Shown here piece after piece: positions 7,722 to 17,848 of a DNA stretch of 61,595 nucleotides (position 1 is its first letter; the number at the start of each line of letters is the position of its first letter). The notes beneath the pieces are model-generated. The model saw only the letters and a list, made by a program, of their open reading frames with translations. It did no database searches and had not been told where the DNA came from. The stretch comes from Bacteroidales bacterium (lineage in GTDB: Bacteria; Bacteroidota; Bacteroidia; Bacteroidales; F082), in the NCBI GenBank assembly GCA_023229135.1, contig JALNZT010000029.1, forward strand, positions 1 to 61,595, written 5' to 3'. Made by a program: the position numbers and the translations under genes.

Positions 7722-10613
7722 CTACTCAATAATCAATTTTTCCTGGTAGGTTTTTGAATCAATATAAACTTTAATCAGATAAACACCAGCAGGCAAGGTG
7801 GTTAAATCAAAAGTTTTATCTGACTTAACATTCTCAAAAGCCTTCACAAGCTGTCCCGAAGCATTTAGAATTTCAACTTTATTGAAACTATTTTGGCCTT
7901 CGTATTTCAGCTTAAATATGCCAGATGTTGGATTAGGTAAAACTTGCAAAGAGCTCGCACTCACAAAGCTTTCGTCAAGGCTAACGGTGATTCCAAGCTC
8001 CACATCAGTGATATAAAGCGGGTTACCATAAAAACTAAATGTTTCAAAAGCCACGCGCACATCTGAAGAACCAGCCCATTGGTTCAGGCTCAGCGTGATG
8101 CAATCAGCACCCCAATCCACACCGCACCAATCCCAAACATTGGTTGGCACAAAGCCATCTACCGGTGGATGTGTAGCAAAGTTTCCGGTTCCATTTTCTG
8201 CATCAGCAAAGATTCTTGTCCAGTTCTCGCCGCAATCATTACTCACATAAATAATAAGCGAATCGGCATATTCTTCATGGCGTTTGGCATAAGCATGTTT
8301 AAAGCTTAGGTTAATTTGATCATATCCGGTAAGATTAAGCGGTGGTGAAATCAAGCGATCACGCTGTGCGATAGCATAATAATGGGTGAAGTCGAGCATG
8401 GCTGCTTTGGTAGTTTCATTCAGGCCAGCCACATCAGTAAGTTCCCAGGTTAGCTGGTTGTCAGGATTCCAGATTTCCCAGCCGGCAGCTTCAAAGCTGA
8501 TTTCCTGAAAAAGTTCTACAAAAGGCATGGTCGGAATTCCACCAACGGTTAGCAGTGCAACTTTAGTGTCGGAGGCACTGCCATTGAGGTTTGTGGCGGT
8601 TAGCGTTACCGTGTAATCACCCGCCTCCTCGAAAACAACCACAGGATTTTGTGAGTTAGCAACCGTTCCATCAGTAAAACTCACGGTGGAAGGTTCAAAG
8701 CTCCACTCCCACTGGCGAGGCATATACAGGCTTAGGTCGGTAAAATTAACGGCAGTTCCAGTGCAAATCAAACTTTCGGATGCCAGAAAATCTACCTCCG
8801 GCAATATTTCCGAGCTCACCGTGATGTATGCCTCCTTCACTGCTGTGTTTTCTCCAAAATCATTGGCAGCAGTAAGCGACACGCTGTAAGTTCCTGCTAT
8901 AGGAAACTGAATTTCACTTGGGTTTTGAATGTTTGAAGTGGCTGGCACAGCGCCTTCAAAAGACCAGACCCATGAGGATGGCACTCCGGCTGTGAGATCA
9001 GTGAAATCGATAACCTCTCCTGTTGGGATTAGGATTTCAGAGGCTTCAAAGTCGGCTTGTGGTTCAAAAGCTACGCGCAGATAAGCCCATTCGGTTGCCC
9101 AGCGGTCGCCACCTGATGGCAGCTCTGCATATTCCTGTAAAACCCAAAAATCGTAGCCGTTTACTGGATCCAGCATGGCCGAAGAATAATCGCCCCAGCG
9201 GTTGCGCCCACCGCCAAAGGTCTTATAATAAGGCGCTAAGCCATCTTTGTATTGATAAGGTGAGCGGAAAGTGTTAATCGGATCGTCGTGGTATCTGAAA
9301 GCATATGCCGCGCTGGCATATTGCTCTTCGGAAAAAGCGTTGAAGCCAATAACCATATCTTCAAAGGTGTTTACGGCAATTGAAGCAAAGGCGTACGACA
9401 TCAGACCTGATGGGTCGTCAATCCTACCAAACTGTAGCAAATCGCCTTCGGGAGTAATGTTCCACCATTGCACGGAGGTGCGTTGGGGATTATTGGCAGG
9501 CAAAAAAACATGGTGCGTAGCCCATAATTTACCGTTGCGCATAATTACATTTTCCATGCGGTGATCCACAGCATTGATGTCCTCAGAGCTGCCAAGCTGT
9601 GGTAAAAAATCGCCGCTACCTCCCACGGAACCTGCCCAGGGGTTAGGTGTTCCAACACTTCCAATAAGTTCAAATTGTGGCTCAGCTAACTCGCCAAAGA
9701 CTTTGAAAAGCCGGATATATCCATTTCCGCCTTGGCTACCATTCGCAGCAGAGATGAGGTAAACGTTTTCTTCTTCGGCATCAAAAGTTACTGCCGGAAC
9801 AAGTGTAAAGCCCTGTGTTGTAGTGAAGCGCGTGAAGCCGGGAACTGCATCGCCGGCATACATGGCATGCTTGTCGAAAACATAAACGGTGCTATAAAAT
9901 CCGCTTCCAAACATATTGCCAGAAACTACAATCCATTTGTCGTTGAAGCCCATACTGGGATAGTCAAACCACACCTGATTGGCCGGATCTGCGATATAGG
10001 AATATAAATTCCAATCGCCGGAGGGATCGGAATTAGCAGAAACTCCCATATAAATACGGGATTCGCCTGGCGTGCTACCTGCACAGGTAACAAAAACCCA
10101 ACGATCTTCTTCAAAATCGTAAATTATTTTCGGATCGAAAGTACCGGATCCGGGCAAATCATTCCAAAATATGCCGAGCGAGACCGTACCTAAATCGGCG
10201 CCAACCCTATCCTGGATGCGGACTTGGGTGTTTAAGGTTACCATCAGGTGATCGGGTCCGGGCGCGCCATTCACGTCGGGAGGGATAGAGTTGCCCGAAT
10301 CATATAATCCCAAGAAGTTCGTGTCGGGAGCCGGTGAAATATCGCGCATCATCGGGGAGATCGGCAGCTTTTCGCCAATTGTTAAAACCTCTTCGGGAGA
10401 AATTTCAAACTCAGGATGCATTGGAAAAGGGTTAGGCTTTTTGAATTGGTTATATTCGTTGTCGCCCAAACGCACCTGATTGGCTTTAATGGCGGAAAAA
10501 GAGGTGTTAACTTTTGCTTCGGCCTTGCCGCGATAAACGGCTTGCTCTTGCCCAAAAAGTGTTGAGCCGGCAAAGAAAAAAATTAAGAGATTGAGTAAAA
10601 AAAGTCGCTTCAT
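7722..10613 (-). CDS. Large secreted protein with two PKD domains, anchor-J domain and T9SS signal
   Basis: 963 residues. The signal peptide ends near LFGQ. Residues ~90-510 form a strand-rich domain with repeated aromatic motifs (DPKIIYDFEEDRW, FDYPSMGFNDKW, RWGDYSSAMLDP), probably a propeller of unknown specificity. PKD domains lie at about 515-600 (SSWVWSFEG) and 610-695 (RQWEWSFEP). A choice-of-anchor-J/MAM-like jelly roll covers 700-885 (SFEAAGWEIWNPD, DSLIIYVSNDCGENW). A type A T9SS domain follows (LPNPTSGIF ... GVYLIKVY). The C-terminal half is closely similar to that of the 1213-residue neighbour, so the two are paralogues with exchanged N-terminal domains. No catalytic residues are recognised; a cell-surface binding or degradative role is inference. 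Confidence 0.85.
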   Translation of the reverse strand: MKRLFLLNLLIFFFAGSTLFGQEQAVYRGKAEAKVNTSFSAIKANQVRLGDNEYNQFKKPNPFPMHPEFEISPEEVLTIGEKLPISPMMRDISPAPDTNFLGLYDSGNSIPPDVNGAPGPDHLMVTLNTQVRIQDRVGADLGTVSLGIFWNDLPGSGTFDPKIIYDFEEDRWVFVTCAGSTPGESRIYMGVSANSDPSGDWNLYSYIADPANQVWFDYPSMGFNDKWIVVSGNMFGSGFYSTVYVFDKHAMYAGDAVPGFTRFTTTQGFTLVPAVTFDAEEENVYLISAANGSQGGNGYIRLFKVFGELAEPQFELIGSVGTPNPWAGSVGGSGDFLPQLGSSEDINAVDHRMENVIMRNGKLWATHHVFLPANNPQRTSVQWWNITPEGDLLQFGRIDDPSGLMSYAFASIAVNTFEDMVIGFNAFSEEQYASAAYAFRYHDDPINTFRSPYQYKDGLAPYYKTFGGGRNRWGDYSSAMLDPVNGYDFWVLQEYAELPSGGDRWATEWAYLRVAFEPQADFEASEILIPTGEVIDFTDLTAGVPSSWVWSFEGAVPATSNIQNPSEIQFPIAGTYSVSLTAANDFGENTAVKEAYITVSSEILPEVDFLASESLICTGTAVNFTDLSLYMPRQWEWSFEPSTVSFTDGTVANSQNPVVVFEEAGDYTVTLTATNLNGSASDTKVALLTVGGIPTMPFVELFQEISFEAAGWEIWNPDNQLTWELTDVAGLNETTKAAMLDFTHYYAIAQRDRLISPPLNLTGYDQINLSFKHAYAKRHEEYADSLIIYVSNDCGENWTRIFADAENGTGNFATHPPVDGFVPTNVWDWCGVDWGADCITLSLNQWAGSSDVRVAFETFSFYGNPLYITDVELGITVSLDESFVSASSLQVLPNPTSGIFKLKYEGQNSFNKVEILNASGQLVKAFENVKSDKTFDLTTLPAGVYLIKVYIDSKTYQEKLIIE

Positions 10614-10825
10614 CTTTGATTTTATTAATGAATTATTCTAAAACCTGAGGGTTTTAAACAGTTTGAAGTCCAAAAAACGGCCTTACTTAAAACAGACTTT
10701 ACAAATCAAACATACAAAGCTAGGTTTGATTAGTAAAGGCTGTAAAATATTTATGTATTTTATAAATTATTATCAGCCGGTAAAAATAATTTTTTTATCG
10801 GTACCGCTGCACTTTAACTTACTGA

Positions 10826-13800
10826 CTAACGGTGAATGATAAACTTACGGTTAAACACTTTCTCGCCCTGGTTGATAATAATCAGGTAGGATCCATTGGC
10901 CATATCCGAGAGGTCGATGCTGAATGATTCACCGCTAAACTGCTGATTTGTATACATCCTGCCAGCCAAATCTGTAATTTGAATCTGAGCTTTTTCAGCA
11001 TTATTGGCTAACACAACCCTCAGCTGATTAGTTGCGGGAATGGGATAAATCAGGCATTCTTCACTCAAATTAATTAGTTTTTGTCCGGTGATATTTGACA
11101 CAGACAAGTTTTTGATATACAGATTATTACCATAATTGCAATAGGTTTCTAACCTGATTTGGATGTTTGATTTTCCGGCCCAAGGCGAAAGGTCAATCAT
11201 AGGACAAGGAGCACCGTAGCCTTGCCCGCACCATTCGTCGGGGTTTAAGGCCTCGAAAAATGCTGTTGTTGGCTCGGCGGTTTCAAAAACCCCTTCGCCG
11301 TCAGGGCCATTGGCATAAACGCGTTCCCAGTTTTCGCCGCAGTCGTCGGAAATGCTAACGATTAAAGAGTCTTTTTGAAAATAGCGCTGTGCATAGGCAT
11401 AGTCAAAGTTCAAAAAGGCCTGGTCAAAGTTTCTGAAATTCAGCACCGGACTAATCAGATAATCACGTGCACCCATGCCTGAGTAATTAAAGAAATTCAT
11501 CCAAATGCCATATTCCTCGCCATTGTTTGAGAGTTCCCAGCCTTTGCTGCCGTCCGGATTTATTTTTGTCCAGCCTGTTTCGCTGATTGTTTGTGCCTCA
11601 AAATCAGCTTCAAAAGGAATGCCTTCTCCACCGGTATGAATGTAGTTTTCGAGCGTTAAGCTATTTGTTCCTGCCGGGTTGGAAGCTGTCAGGCTAACCG
11701 TGTATTCCGCGTCTTCATTAAACTGAACCAGTGGATTTTGGTCGTTGGCCGAGCTGCCTTCAACGAAGGTATAAGAGGCGGGTTCAAAAGACCAGGTCCA
11801 GGTGTCGGGACAATTTTCAGAAAGATCGGCAAACTGCACCTGCATCCCTGTGCAGCCGGCTTGCTGATCGGCCTGAAAAGCAATAGCAGGGGCCTGGGCT
11901 TCACTTACATGGATGTAGTCAATTTTTTGTTTACTATCCATACCCAAAGGATTTGTAACTGTGAGTGTTACCGTAAATGTGCCTGCTTCATTGTATTGAA
12001 TTCCTACCGGATTACGCTCCGTAGAATAAGAGGGCGTTCCTCCCGGAAATGACCACGACCACTCGAAAGGTGATCCAATGGTGAGGTCGGTAAAGTCAAC
12101 GCTGCAATAAGCAGAAATTTCAGTTTCTGAGCCTATAAAATCTGCTTCTAAAGTACCAATAAATGGCGGTGAGCTCCATGTTCCACGACCATACGTGGCT
12201 GCCCTGAGCAAGTCACCCTGAGCATTTTCTGAATCGTAATAAAACTCCAGTTCAGTAACTTTTGCGCTGGCAGGCATGCCGTTGCCAAAGCTCATCCATT
12301 CATCCAGTAAAGCATCTTTGTAAAAAACTCCTATATCAGTTCCGAGATACAGTCCTTCCTGACTGTTTTTGTAATAGGCAATTGAATTAACTTGAATATT
12401 AGACAAATTAGCTAAGATACTTTCCCAGCTCAAGCCCTTATCTGTAGATTTATAAAGACGGGTTTGCTGAGCCAAATAAACAATATTTTCATCGTAAGGA
12501 CTTGTTTCTATCGCTGTAATCTCATTTGTTGTTGGCAAATTAGAAGTAAGGCTTTCCCAGTTCACCGTATTGTCTTTCGCATTTTCTGTAAAAAACAGTT
12601 TTGAACCGCTTGCAGCATACAATATATTCCTGTTAGCCCTGGATTGTACCAGCACATTCATATTATTATTGTTCATGTTACTGATCTTTTGCCATTGCAC
12701 GCTATTGGTATTTCCGGCTTTGATATTGGTACTTCGCCACACATTTTTATAGCCAATAAACATGATATTCCCATCTTCGTGGTCAATCAGAAAGGGCGTA
12801 ACCCAGCCACCACTTTCGGTAATGCCATTGGTGCCCTGGCCGGCAATGCCCCCTTGTGAGCTAAGGTTGTATATACGGTTAATCGCTCCATAATATATCG
12901 TTGAATAGCTGTAACGATCATCAGTCGGATCATAGGCGCACTCCATACCATCGCCTCCACCAACATTCACCCAATTATCTGTGCCACCCACATAGGTAGA
13001 GGATCCATTATCCTGATATCCATTGATCACCAAATCGGGATTTGTAGCACTCTGGCCCAATTTATAGGCCTGGCTGATCACTAATCCGTTGGTAATCTCC
13101 TGCCAGTTTATGCCGCCATCATCTGTCCAGTAAACGCCGCCATCATTCCCAACATAAAGCCTTCCGTCAACTGGTGAATATTCCAGAACATGCAAGTCAG
13201 CATGCACCGATTCTACACCACAACCGCCGTACCAGTGCGAACTGATGTTCCAGGTTAAGCCGCCATCAGTTGATTTAAAACTGTTTACGCCACCGGTGAT
13301 AATCATGTTTTCGTCAAAAGGATCAACAGACATATCGAGGTCGTACCAAGCTTGACCGCCATCGCCGCCATTACAATCCCAGCTCATAATATTGGGTGAG
13401 TTGGAACGCATTTCAAAGGATAGCCCGCTGTCGTCTGACCGATAAATGGCTTTGAAAGAATCAGAATTGGTGGTCAGGAAATAAACCACTTCCGGGTTGG
13501 CTTCCGATGCGCCAATTACTCCTCTGGCACTATTAGGCAATCCATTTGTAATCTGAGTGAAGTTTTCACCCGTATCGTCGGAGCGGAAAAACTTGCCAGA
13601 TGAAGAAGCATACACCACTTCAGGAGCGCTTGGTTTAAAAACAATTTCTTTGAAGTTTCCTGATCTGGTTTGCATCCAGCTGATACCCATATTTTCAGAT
13701 TTGAATATACCATCACTGGTGGCTGCCAGTATGATATCAGAGTTTTCAGGATGTTGAATAAGTCGTCCAACTGTGGCATTTCCCATGCCGTCGTTTGAAG

Positions 13801-14467
13801 GGTTCCAGCTTATACCACCGTCATCGCTACGCCATACGCCCAGACCAGGTGCATCGCCTGCATCACGGTCGCCTGTGCCGATAAGTATTTGGTCAGGATT
13901 GTCGTAATTCACTACAATAGCCGAAACGCCAAGTGTTGGCAGGTGATCTGTAAGCACTTCCCAGCTAGCTCCCTGATCTGTAGAAACCCACAAACCACCG
14001 GCGGGTGCACCAATATAAATATGATTTTCGTCCACAGGATGAAAAGCCAGGGCGTTGATTCGGCCCAAACCGCGGTAGCCATTGTATCCCGAAGGAACCG
14101 TATAAGGGCCTAAAGCCGTCCATTCGCCGGCTTCTTCCCGGTTTTTGGTTTGTGCTTTAAATGATTGTAAAGCTTCGAGTTCGCGGTCAGCTGCCGGCTT
14201 TTCGCCAGCTTGTGAAACCCGCTGACGCATCATGTATTCCCAGCGTTTGAAAGGTTTATAGCCGCTTCCTCTCGTTATTTCACGATTTTCCCAATAGGTT
14301 TCAAAGGCTTTAACGGTTTGAAAGAAATTGGCGTCAGGATCTTGCATCATTGTTACCCAATACGGGAAATCTGCCGTATCTGGCTGCGATTGTGTGTTTT
14401 GTGCTTTTATAGAAAAAGCTGCTATGAATAAGATAGCGGCAAGAATAAATTGTAAGATTTTGTTCAT
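10826..14467 (-). CDS. Secreted BNR/sortilin-like propeller with PKD domains and T9SS signal
   Basis: 1213 residues. The signal peptide ends near IKAQ. From about 115 to 740 many BNR/Asp-box repeats occur (STDQGASWE, SDDGGISWN, STDGGLTWN, TDDGGINWQ, STDKGLSWE), as in sortilin/VPS10-like and photosystem-assembly-like ten-bladed propellers. Two PKD domains follow (about 765-845, FEWSWSFPGG; 855-940, DTWTWSFEP), then an anchor-J jelly roll (945-1130, DSLIVSISDDCGENW) and a T9SS domain. Asp boxes are structural, so sialidase activity should not be assumed; the arginine triad and nucleophile of sialidases were not identified. It lies 212 bases upstream of its paralogue on the same strand. Between the two genes I see only AT-rich sequence. 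Confidence 0.87.
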   Translation of the reverse strand: MNKILQFILAAILFIAAFSIKAQNTQSQPDTADFPYWVTMMQDPDANFFQTVKAFETYWENREITRGSGYKPFKRWEYMMRQRVSQAGEKPAADRELEALQSFKAQTKNREEAGEWTALGPYTVPSGYNGYRGLGRINALAFHPVDENHIYIGAPAGGLWVSTDQGASWEVLTDHLPTLGVSAIVVNYDNPDQILIGTGDRDAGDAPGLGVWRSDDGGISWNPSNDGMGNATVGRLIQHPENSDIILAATSDGIFKSENMGISWMQTRSGNFKEIVFKPSAPEVVYASSSGKFFRSDDTGENFTQITNGLPNSARGVIGASEANPEVVYFLTTNSDSFKAIYRSDDSGLSFEMRSNSPNIMSWDCNGGDGGQAWYDLDMSVDPFDENMIITGGVNSFKSTDGGLTWNISSHWYGGCGVESVHADLHVLEYSPVDGRLYVGNDGGVYWTDDGGINWQEITNGLVISQAYKLGQSATNPDLVINGYQDNGSSTYVGGTDNWVNVGGGDGMECAYDPTDDRYSYSTIYYGAINRIYNLSSQGGIAGQGTNGITESGGWVTPFLIDHEDGNIMFIGYKNVWRSTNIKAGNTNSVQWQKISNMNNNNMNVLVQSRANRNILYAASGSKLFFTENAKDNTVNWESLTSNLPTTNEITAIETSPYDENIVYLAQQTRLYKSTDKGLSWESILANLSNIQVNSIAYYKNSQEGLYLGTDIGVFYKDALLDEWMSFGNGMPASAKVTELEFYYDSENAQGDLLRAATYGRGTWSSPPFIGTLEADFIGSETEISAYCSVDFTDLTIGSPFEWSWSFPGGTPSYSTERNPVGIQYNEAGTFTVTLTVTNPLGMDSKQKIDYIHVSEAQAPAIAFQADQQAGCTGMQVQFADLSENCPDTWTWSFEPASYTFVEGSSANDQNPLVQFNEDAEYTVSLTASNPAGTNSLTLENYIHTGGEGIPFEADFEAQTISETGWTKINPDGSKGWELSNNGEEYGIWMNFFNYSGMGARDYLISPVLNFRNFDQAFLNFDYAYAQRYFQKDSLIVSISDDCGENWERVYANGPDGEGVFETAEPTTAFFEALNPDEWCGQGYGAPCPMIDLSPWAGKSNIQIRLETYCNYGNNLYIKNLSVSNITGQKLINLSEECLIYPIPATNQLRVVLANNAEKAQIQITDLAGRMYTNQQFSGESFSIDLSDMANGSYLIIINQGEKVFNRKFIIHR

Positions 14468-14597
14468 GGAGAAAAATTTATTGAAAAAAACTCAGTTTAT
14501 ACATTTTCAAAGGACGAAATTACATCAAATCAAGTTAATTAAGCGTTTTTTAGCTAAAAAGCTTGTTTTCTTATGGAATTGAGGCACCGTGCTGGCA

Positions 14598-14699
14598 AGT
14601 CAGGGCGCGACTGTTTGTTTGCGAGTCAGGGCGCGACTGTTTAGCGTCGCCACATAGTCGCGGCCTGACTGACTTCCGAGGGGTAGTAGCGGCCTGACT
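14598..14699. repeat. REP-like palindrome cluster, locus 1
   Basis: A full 47-bp unit (14624-14670) begins AGTCAGGGCGCGAC and ends GTCGCGGCCTGACT, which pair at 13 of 14 positions. Within it GCGAC can instead pair with the nearer GTCGC. A left half-unit (14598-14623) precedes it and a right half-unit (about 14683-14699) follows, so the cluster itself is nested. It is 39/47 identical to units at 51.7 kb and lies just downstream of prfC. Confidence 0.85.
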
Positions 14700-14713
14700 A
14701 ACAAAAAATCAGC

Positions 14714-16288
14714 TTAAAACTCCGAAGTAAAATAAAATTTAATATCGGGATATTTTTCCATGGCCGTTTGCAAAGCGTAAGGAGAATCAGCCAAAAACAC
14801 ATCGCGTCCTTCTTTGTCAAAAGCGATATAACTGCTTTTACGCGCTTTAAAATCTTCGAGCATGACTTTGTTATCACTTGTTATCCAAGCTGTTTTATGC
14901 AAGTTGATGTGGTCGTAGCGGCAGCTTGCACCGTATTCGTGCAACAAGCGATATTGTATAACTTCAAATTGCAGTACGCCGACCGTTCCAATGATTTTTC
15001 GTCCGGTAGCTTTGCCCGTAAAAAGCTGTGCTACACCTTCATCCATCAGCTGATCAAGGCCTTTGGCCAGTTGTTTGGATTTGAGTGGATCAGCGTTTTC
15101 AACATAGCGAAATAATTCCGGTGAAAAGCTGGGGATTCCTTTATAGTGTAGCAATTCGCCTTCGGTAAGTGTGTCTCCGATTTTAAAGTTCCCGGCATCA
15201 TACAAGCCTACAATATCTCCGGGAAAGGCTTCGTCAACAATAGATTTTTTCTGGGCCATAAAAGCTGTCGGATTCGAGAACTTGAGTTTTCTGCCTAATC
15301 GCACATGGTGGTATGGTTTGTTGCGTTCAAACTTGCCCGAAACAATACGTAAAAACGCAATTCTGTCGCGGTGATTGGGATCCATATTGGCGTGAATTTT
15401 AAACACAAAACCGCTAAACGTCTCTTCCTCAGGCGCTACATGACGTTCCTCAGCAGTTCTGCCGATGGGCGTTGGCGCAATTTGAATAAAACAGTCCAAT
15501 AATTCTTTTACGCCAAAATTATTCAACGCGCTACCAAAAAACACCGGACTGATATTCCCGCTGAGGTATTCATAGCGGTCAAAATCAGGATAAACACCTT
15601 CAATAAGTGATAATTCTTCGCGTAGCATTTGGGCATCTTTTCCGATGAGGCTTTCCAGCTCGGGGTCGTTCACATCATCGAATGCAAGCCCCTCCTCCAC
15701 CCTTTGCTTGTTGGGTTCAAAGAGATATAAGTTTTTCTCAAAAATATTATAAACGCCTTTAAAGTCGGGGCCCATATTTATTGGCCAGCTGAGTGGCGTT
15801 ACTTTTAAATCCAGCTTTTGCTCTACCTCATCCAGCAGTTCGAAGCCATCTTTCCCAGGACGGTCGAGCTTATTGATAAACACGATGATTGGTGTTTTGC
15901 GCATCCGACACACTTTCACCAGCTTTTCGGTCTGAGGCTCAACGCCTTTGGCCACATCGATCACCACAATCACGCTATCCACTGCGGTAAGCGTGCGAAA
16001 GGTATCTTCGGCAAAATCCTGGTGACCAGGTGTGTCGAGGATATTGATGTTTAGACCGTTATACTCAAAACCCATCACGGAGGTGGCCACAGAAATTCCG
16101 CGCTGGCGTTCGATCTCCATCCAGTCGGAAGTGGCGGTTTTCTTAATTTTGTTTGATTTTACAGCACCTGCAACCTGAATAGCACCACCATATAATAGGA
16201 GCTTTTCGGTGAGTGTGGTTTTCCCGGCATCGGGATGACTAATAATGGCAAAGGTGCGACGACGTGCTATTTCTTTCTTATATCCCAT
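14714..16288 (-). CDS. prfC: Peptide chain release factor 3
   Basis: A translational GTPase that removes RF1/RF2 from the ribosome after peptide release. 524 residues from this start. The G domain has G1 SHPDAGKTT, G2 region QRGISV, G3 DTPGHQDF and G4 NKLDR; domains II and III follow, with the RF3-type C terminus (GVLQFEVIQYRL). The ATG at 16288 is chosen because MGYKKEIARRRTFAII aligns with the usual RF3 start, and because a longer frame would begin with a TTG inside the promoter box at 16337-16344. It is a single-gene unit with its own promoter and a REP-like cluster after it. Confidence 0.95.
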   Translation of the reverse strand: MGYKKEIARRRTFAIISHPDAGKTTLTEKLLLYGGAIQVAGAVKSNKIKKTATSDWMEIERQRGISVATSVMGFEYNGLNINILDTPGHQDFAEDTFRTLTAVDSVIVVIDVAKGVEPQTEKLVKVCRMRKTPIIVFINKLDRPGKDGFELLDEVEQKLDLKVTPLSWPINMGPDFKGVYNIFEKNLYLFEPNKQRVEEGLAFDDVNDPELESLIGKDAQMLREELSLIEGVYPDFDRYEYLSGNISPVFFGSALNNFGVKELLDCFIQIAPTPIGRTAEERHVAPEEETFSGFVFKIHANMDPNHRDRIAFLRIVSGKFERNKPYHHVRLGRKLKFSNPTAFMAQKKSIVDEAFPGDIVGLYDAGNFKIGDTLTEGELLHYKGIPSFSPELFRYVENADPLKSKQLAKGLDQLMDEGVAQLFTGKATGRKIIGTVGVLQFEVIQYRLLHEYGASCRYDHINLHKTAWITSDNKVMLEDFKARKSSYIAFDKEGRDVFLADSPYALQTAMEKYPDIKFYFTSEF

Positions 16289-16336
16289 ACATTCTTTTGC
16301 TGCGCTTTTGGCGTTTTGGCTAAAATTTTGAGGCTG

Positions 16337-16344
16337 CAAAAGTA
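16337..16344 (-). promoter_or_regulatory. TAnnTTTG box of prfC
   Basis: Minus-strand TACTTTTG (16344-16337) matches the Bacteroidota -7 consensus and lies about 49 bases before the preferred ATG. The -33 element is not obvious. It sets the prfC start downstream of itself. Confidence 0.6.
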
Positions 16345-16676
16345 GCTATTTTAAAATAACCCGGATTATTAATCTAGATGCGAATCTGTATAGCTCTCTT
16401 TTTGGATGCCCAAACAGCGGCAACCCATTTTGACTTTTACTGCTCAGGCTGCAAAGTGCTTTAAAACTAATTATAGCTCGTTATACATGTGTTTTGAGAA
16501 TATTTTCCGATTTTTTTTACACGGAATAGTGCAATTTTTCCTTTAATTGAATGACTTTAAAGATTAATATTTAACGTTTATTATGATAGTTTGATGAAAA
16601 TATTCTACTTTCGTTTTTTTAAAGCTCTTCCATTATTTAAGTTTTTGAATAGACAACTAACATAAATTAATCAAAC
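16345..16676. other. 332-bp intergenic region between divergent prfC and the efflux operon
   Basis: AT-rich with no gene. TACTTTCG at 16606-16613 resembles a -7 box for the efflux operon, but the nearest TTTG (16590-16593) is too close to serve as a -33 element. No clear regulator-binding palindrome is seen, and no regulator gene adjoins the efflux operon. Confidence 0.4.
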
Positions 16677-17840
16677 ATGTTTACAAACAAGATTAGAAAA
16701 TTTGGAGTTAAAGGCTTCATCTTAGCAAGTTTCGCTTCAGGTTTGTTACTTATTTCCTGCGAGGAAAAATCAGCACCTCAAATGCCGCTACTGTCGCTTC
16801 CTGTGATGGAAGTTACCACCGAGGATGTTCCGATTTTTACAACTTTTGTTGGTCAAACCTATGGTTTTAAAGACATTAGCATTCGGGCCAGGGTTGACGG
16901 CGTTTTAGAAGGAATGTATTTTAAGGAAGGTACCTTTGTTAAAAAGGGCACACTTTTATATACCATTGATCGTCAACCATTGTTGGCCAGAGAAGCAGCA
17001 TCGATGAGCCAATTGGCACAAGCACAAACCATGCTTGCCAAGGCCGAAAGCGACCTGAACAGGATTAGGCCACTGGCTGCTAATAACGCGGTAAGTCAGC
17101 GTGATTTAGATGCTGCCGTAGCGCAGTTTGAAGCTGCTAAATCCAGCGTTGACGCTGCCCAAGCATACCTGAATGCCTCGCGCATCGAGCTGGGATATTC
17201 CCGCATAAGCGCACCTATTAGCGGCATCATCGGTATGTCGATTCCTAAACCAGGTGATTATGTAGGCCAAATGCCTAATCCTGTAATTCTAAACACAATT
17301 TCACAAATTGACACTATAGTTGTCCGGTTTTTCCTTTCAGAAAATGAGTACCTCAATCTTAGCCAGCGTGCCTTGAGTGAAGAATACGAAAAGAAGTTTG
17401 TTGAAGAAGGGATAAAACTAAGCCTTTCGAATGATGAAATATTCGGTCAGCAAGGGAAGCTAGATTTTATTGACCGCAGCATCGACCCCAACACAGGAAC
17501 AATTATGTTGCAAGCCTCCTTTCCAAATCCCAACTGGATTCTGCGTCCCGGCCAGTTTGCTCGCATAAAACTGTTGTATGACTTTGTGCCAAACAGTATT
17601 TTAATTCCAAAAAGAGCAGTCAAGGAAATGCAAACCATGCACCAGGTATACGTACTGGGCGAAAACAGTATACCTGAAATCAGAATGATCGAGGCGAGCC
17701 AGGTTATTGACCAGTCGTTGGTCGTAAAATCGGGACTAGAGCCTGGGGAAATAATCATTGTAGAAGGTTTTGAAAAGCTCATACCCGGAATGCCAATCAT
17801 GCCCGAGCCTTATCAAAACAAAGAAGTTAACAATAAATAA
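16677..17840 (+). CDS. RND efflux periplasmic adaptor lipoprotein (AcrA/MexE type)
   Basis: 387 residues. Membrane-fusion subunit that joins the inner-membrane pump to the outer-membrane channel. A lipobox ending in C28 (LLLISC) indicates a lipoprotein. A biotinyl-lipoyl-like domain is split around a helical hairpin (about 100-165, coiled coil rich in Ala/Gln), followed by beta-barrel and membrane-proximal domains; GVLEGMYFKEGTFVKKG and APISGIIGMS are typical adaptor motifs. First gene of a three-gene operon (8 and 2 bases to the next genes). Substrate unknown. Confidence 0.93.
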   Translation: MFTNKIRKFGVKGFILASFASGLLLISCEEKSAPQMPLLSLPVMEVTTEDVPIFTTFVGQTYGFKDISIRARVDGVLEGMYFKEGTFVKKGTLLYTIDRQPLLAREAASMSQLAQAQTMLAKAESDLNRIRPLAANNAVSQRDLDAAVAQFEAAKSSVDAAQAYLNASRIELGYSRISAPISGIIGMSIPKPGDYVGQMPNPVILNTISQIDTIVVRFFLSENEYLNLSQRALSEEYEKKFVEEGIKLSLSNDEIFGQQGKLDFIDRSIDPNTGTIMLQASFPNPNWILRPGQFARIKLLYDFVPNSILIPKRAVKEMQTMHQVYVLGENSIPEIRMIEASQVIDQSLVVKSGLEPGEIIIVEGFEKLIPGMPIMPEPYQNKEVNNK

Positions 17841-17848
17841 GCGATATC

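Noticed and set aside
10826..14467. Sialidase activity because of BNR/Asp boxes
   Set aside because: Asp boxes are structural in many propellers and the sialidase catalytic residues were not found.
16606..16613. TACTTTCG as promoter of the RND operon
   Set aside because: One mismatch in the TTTG part and no TTG at acceptable spacing; kept only as a remark.
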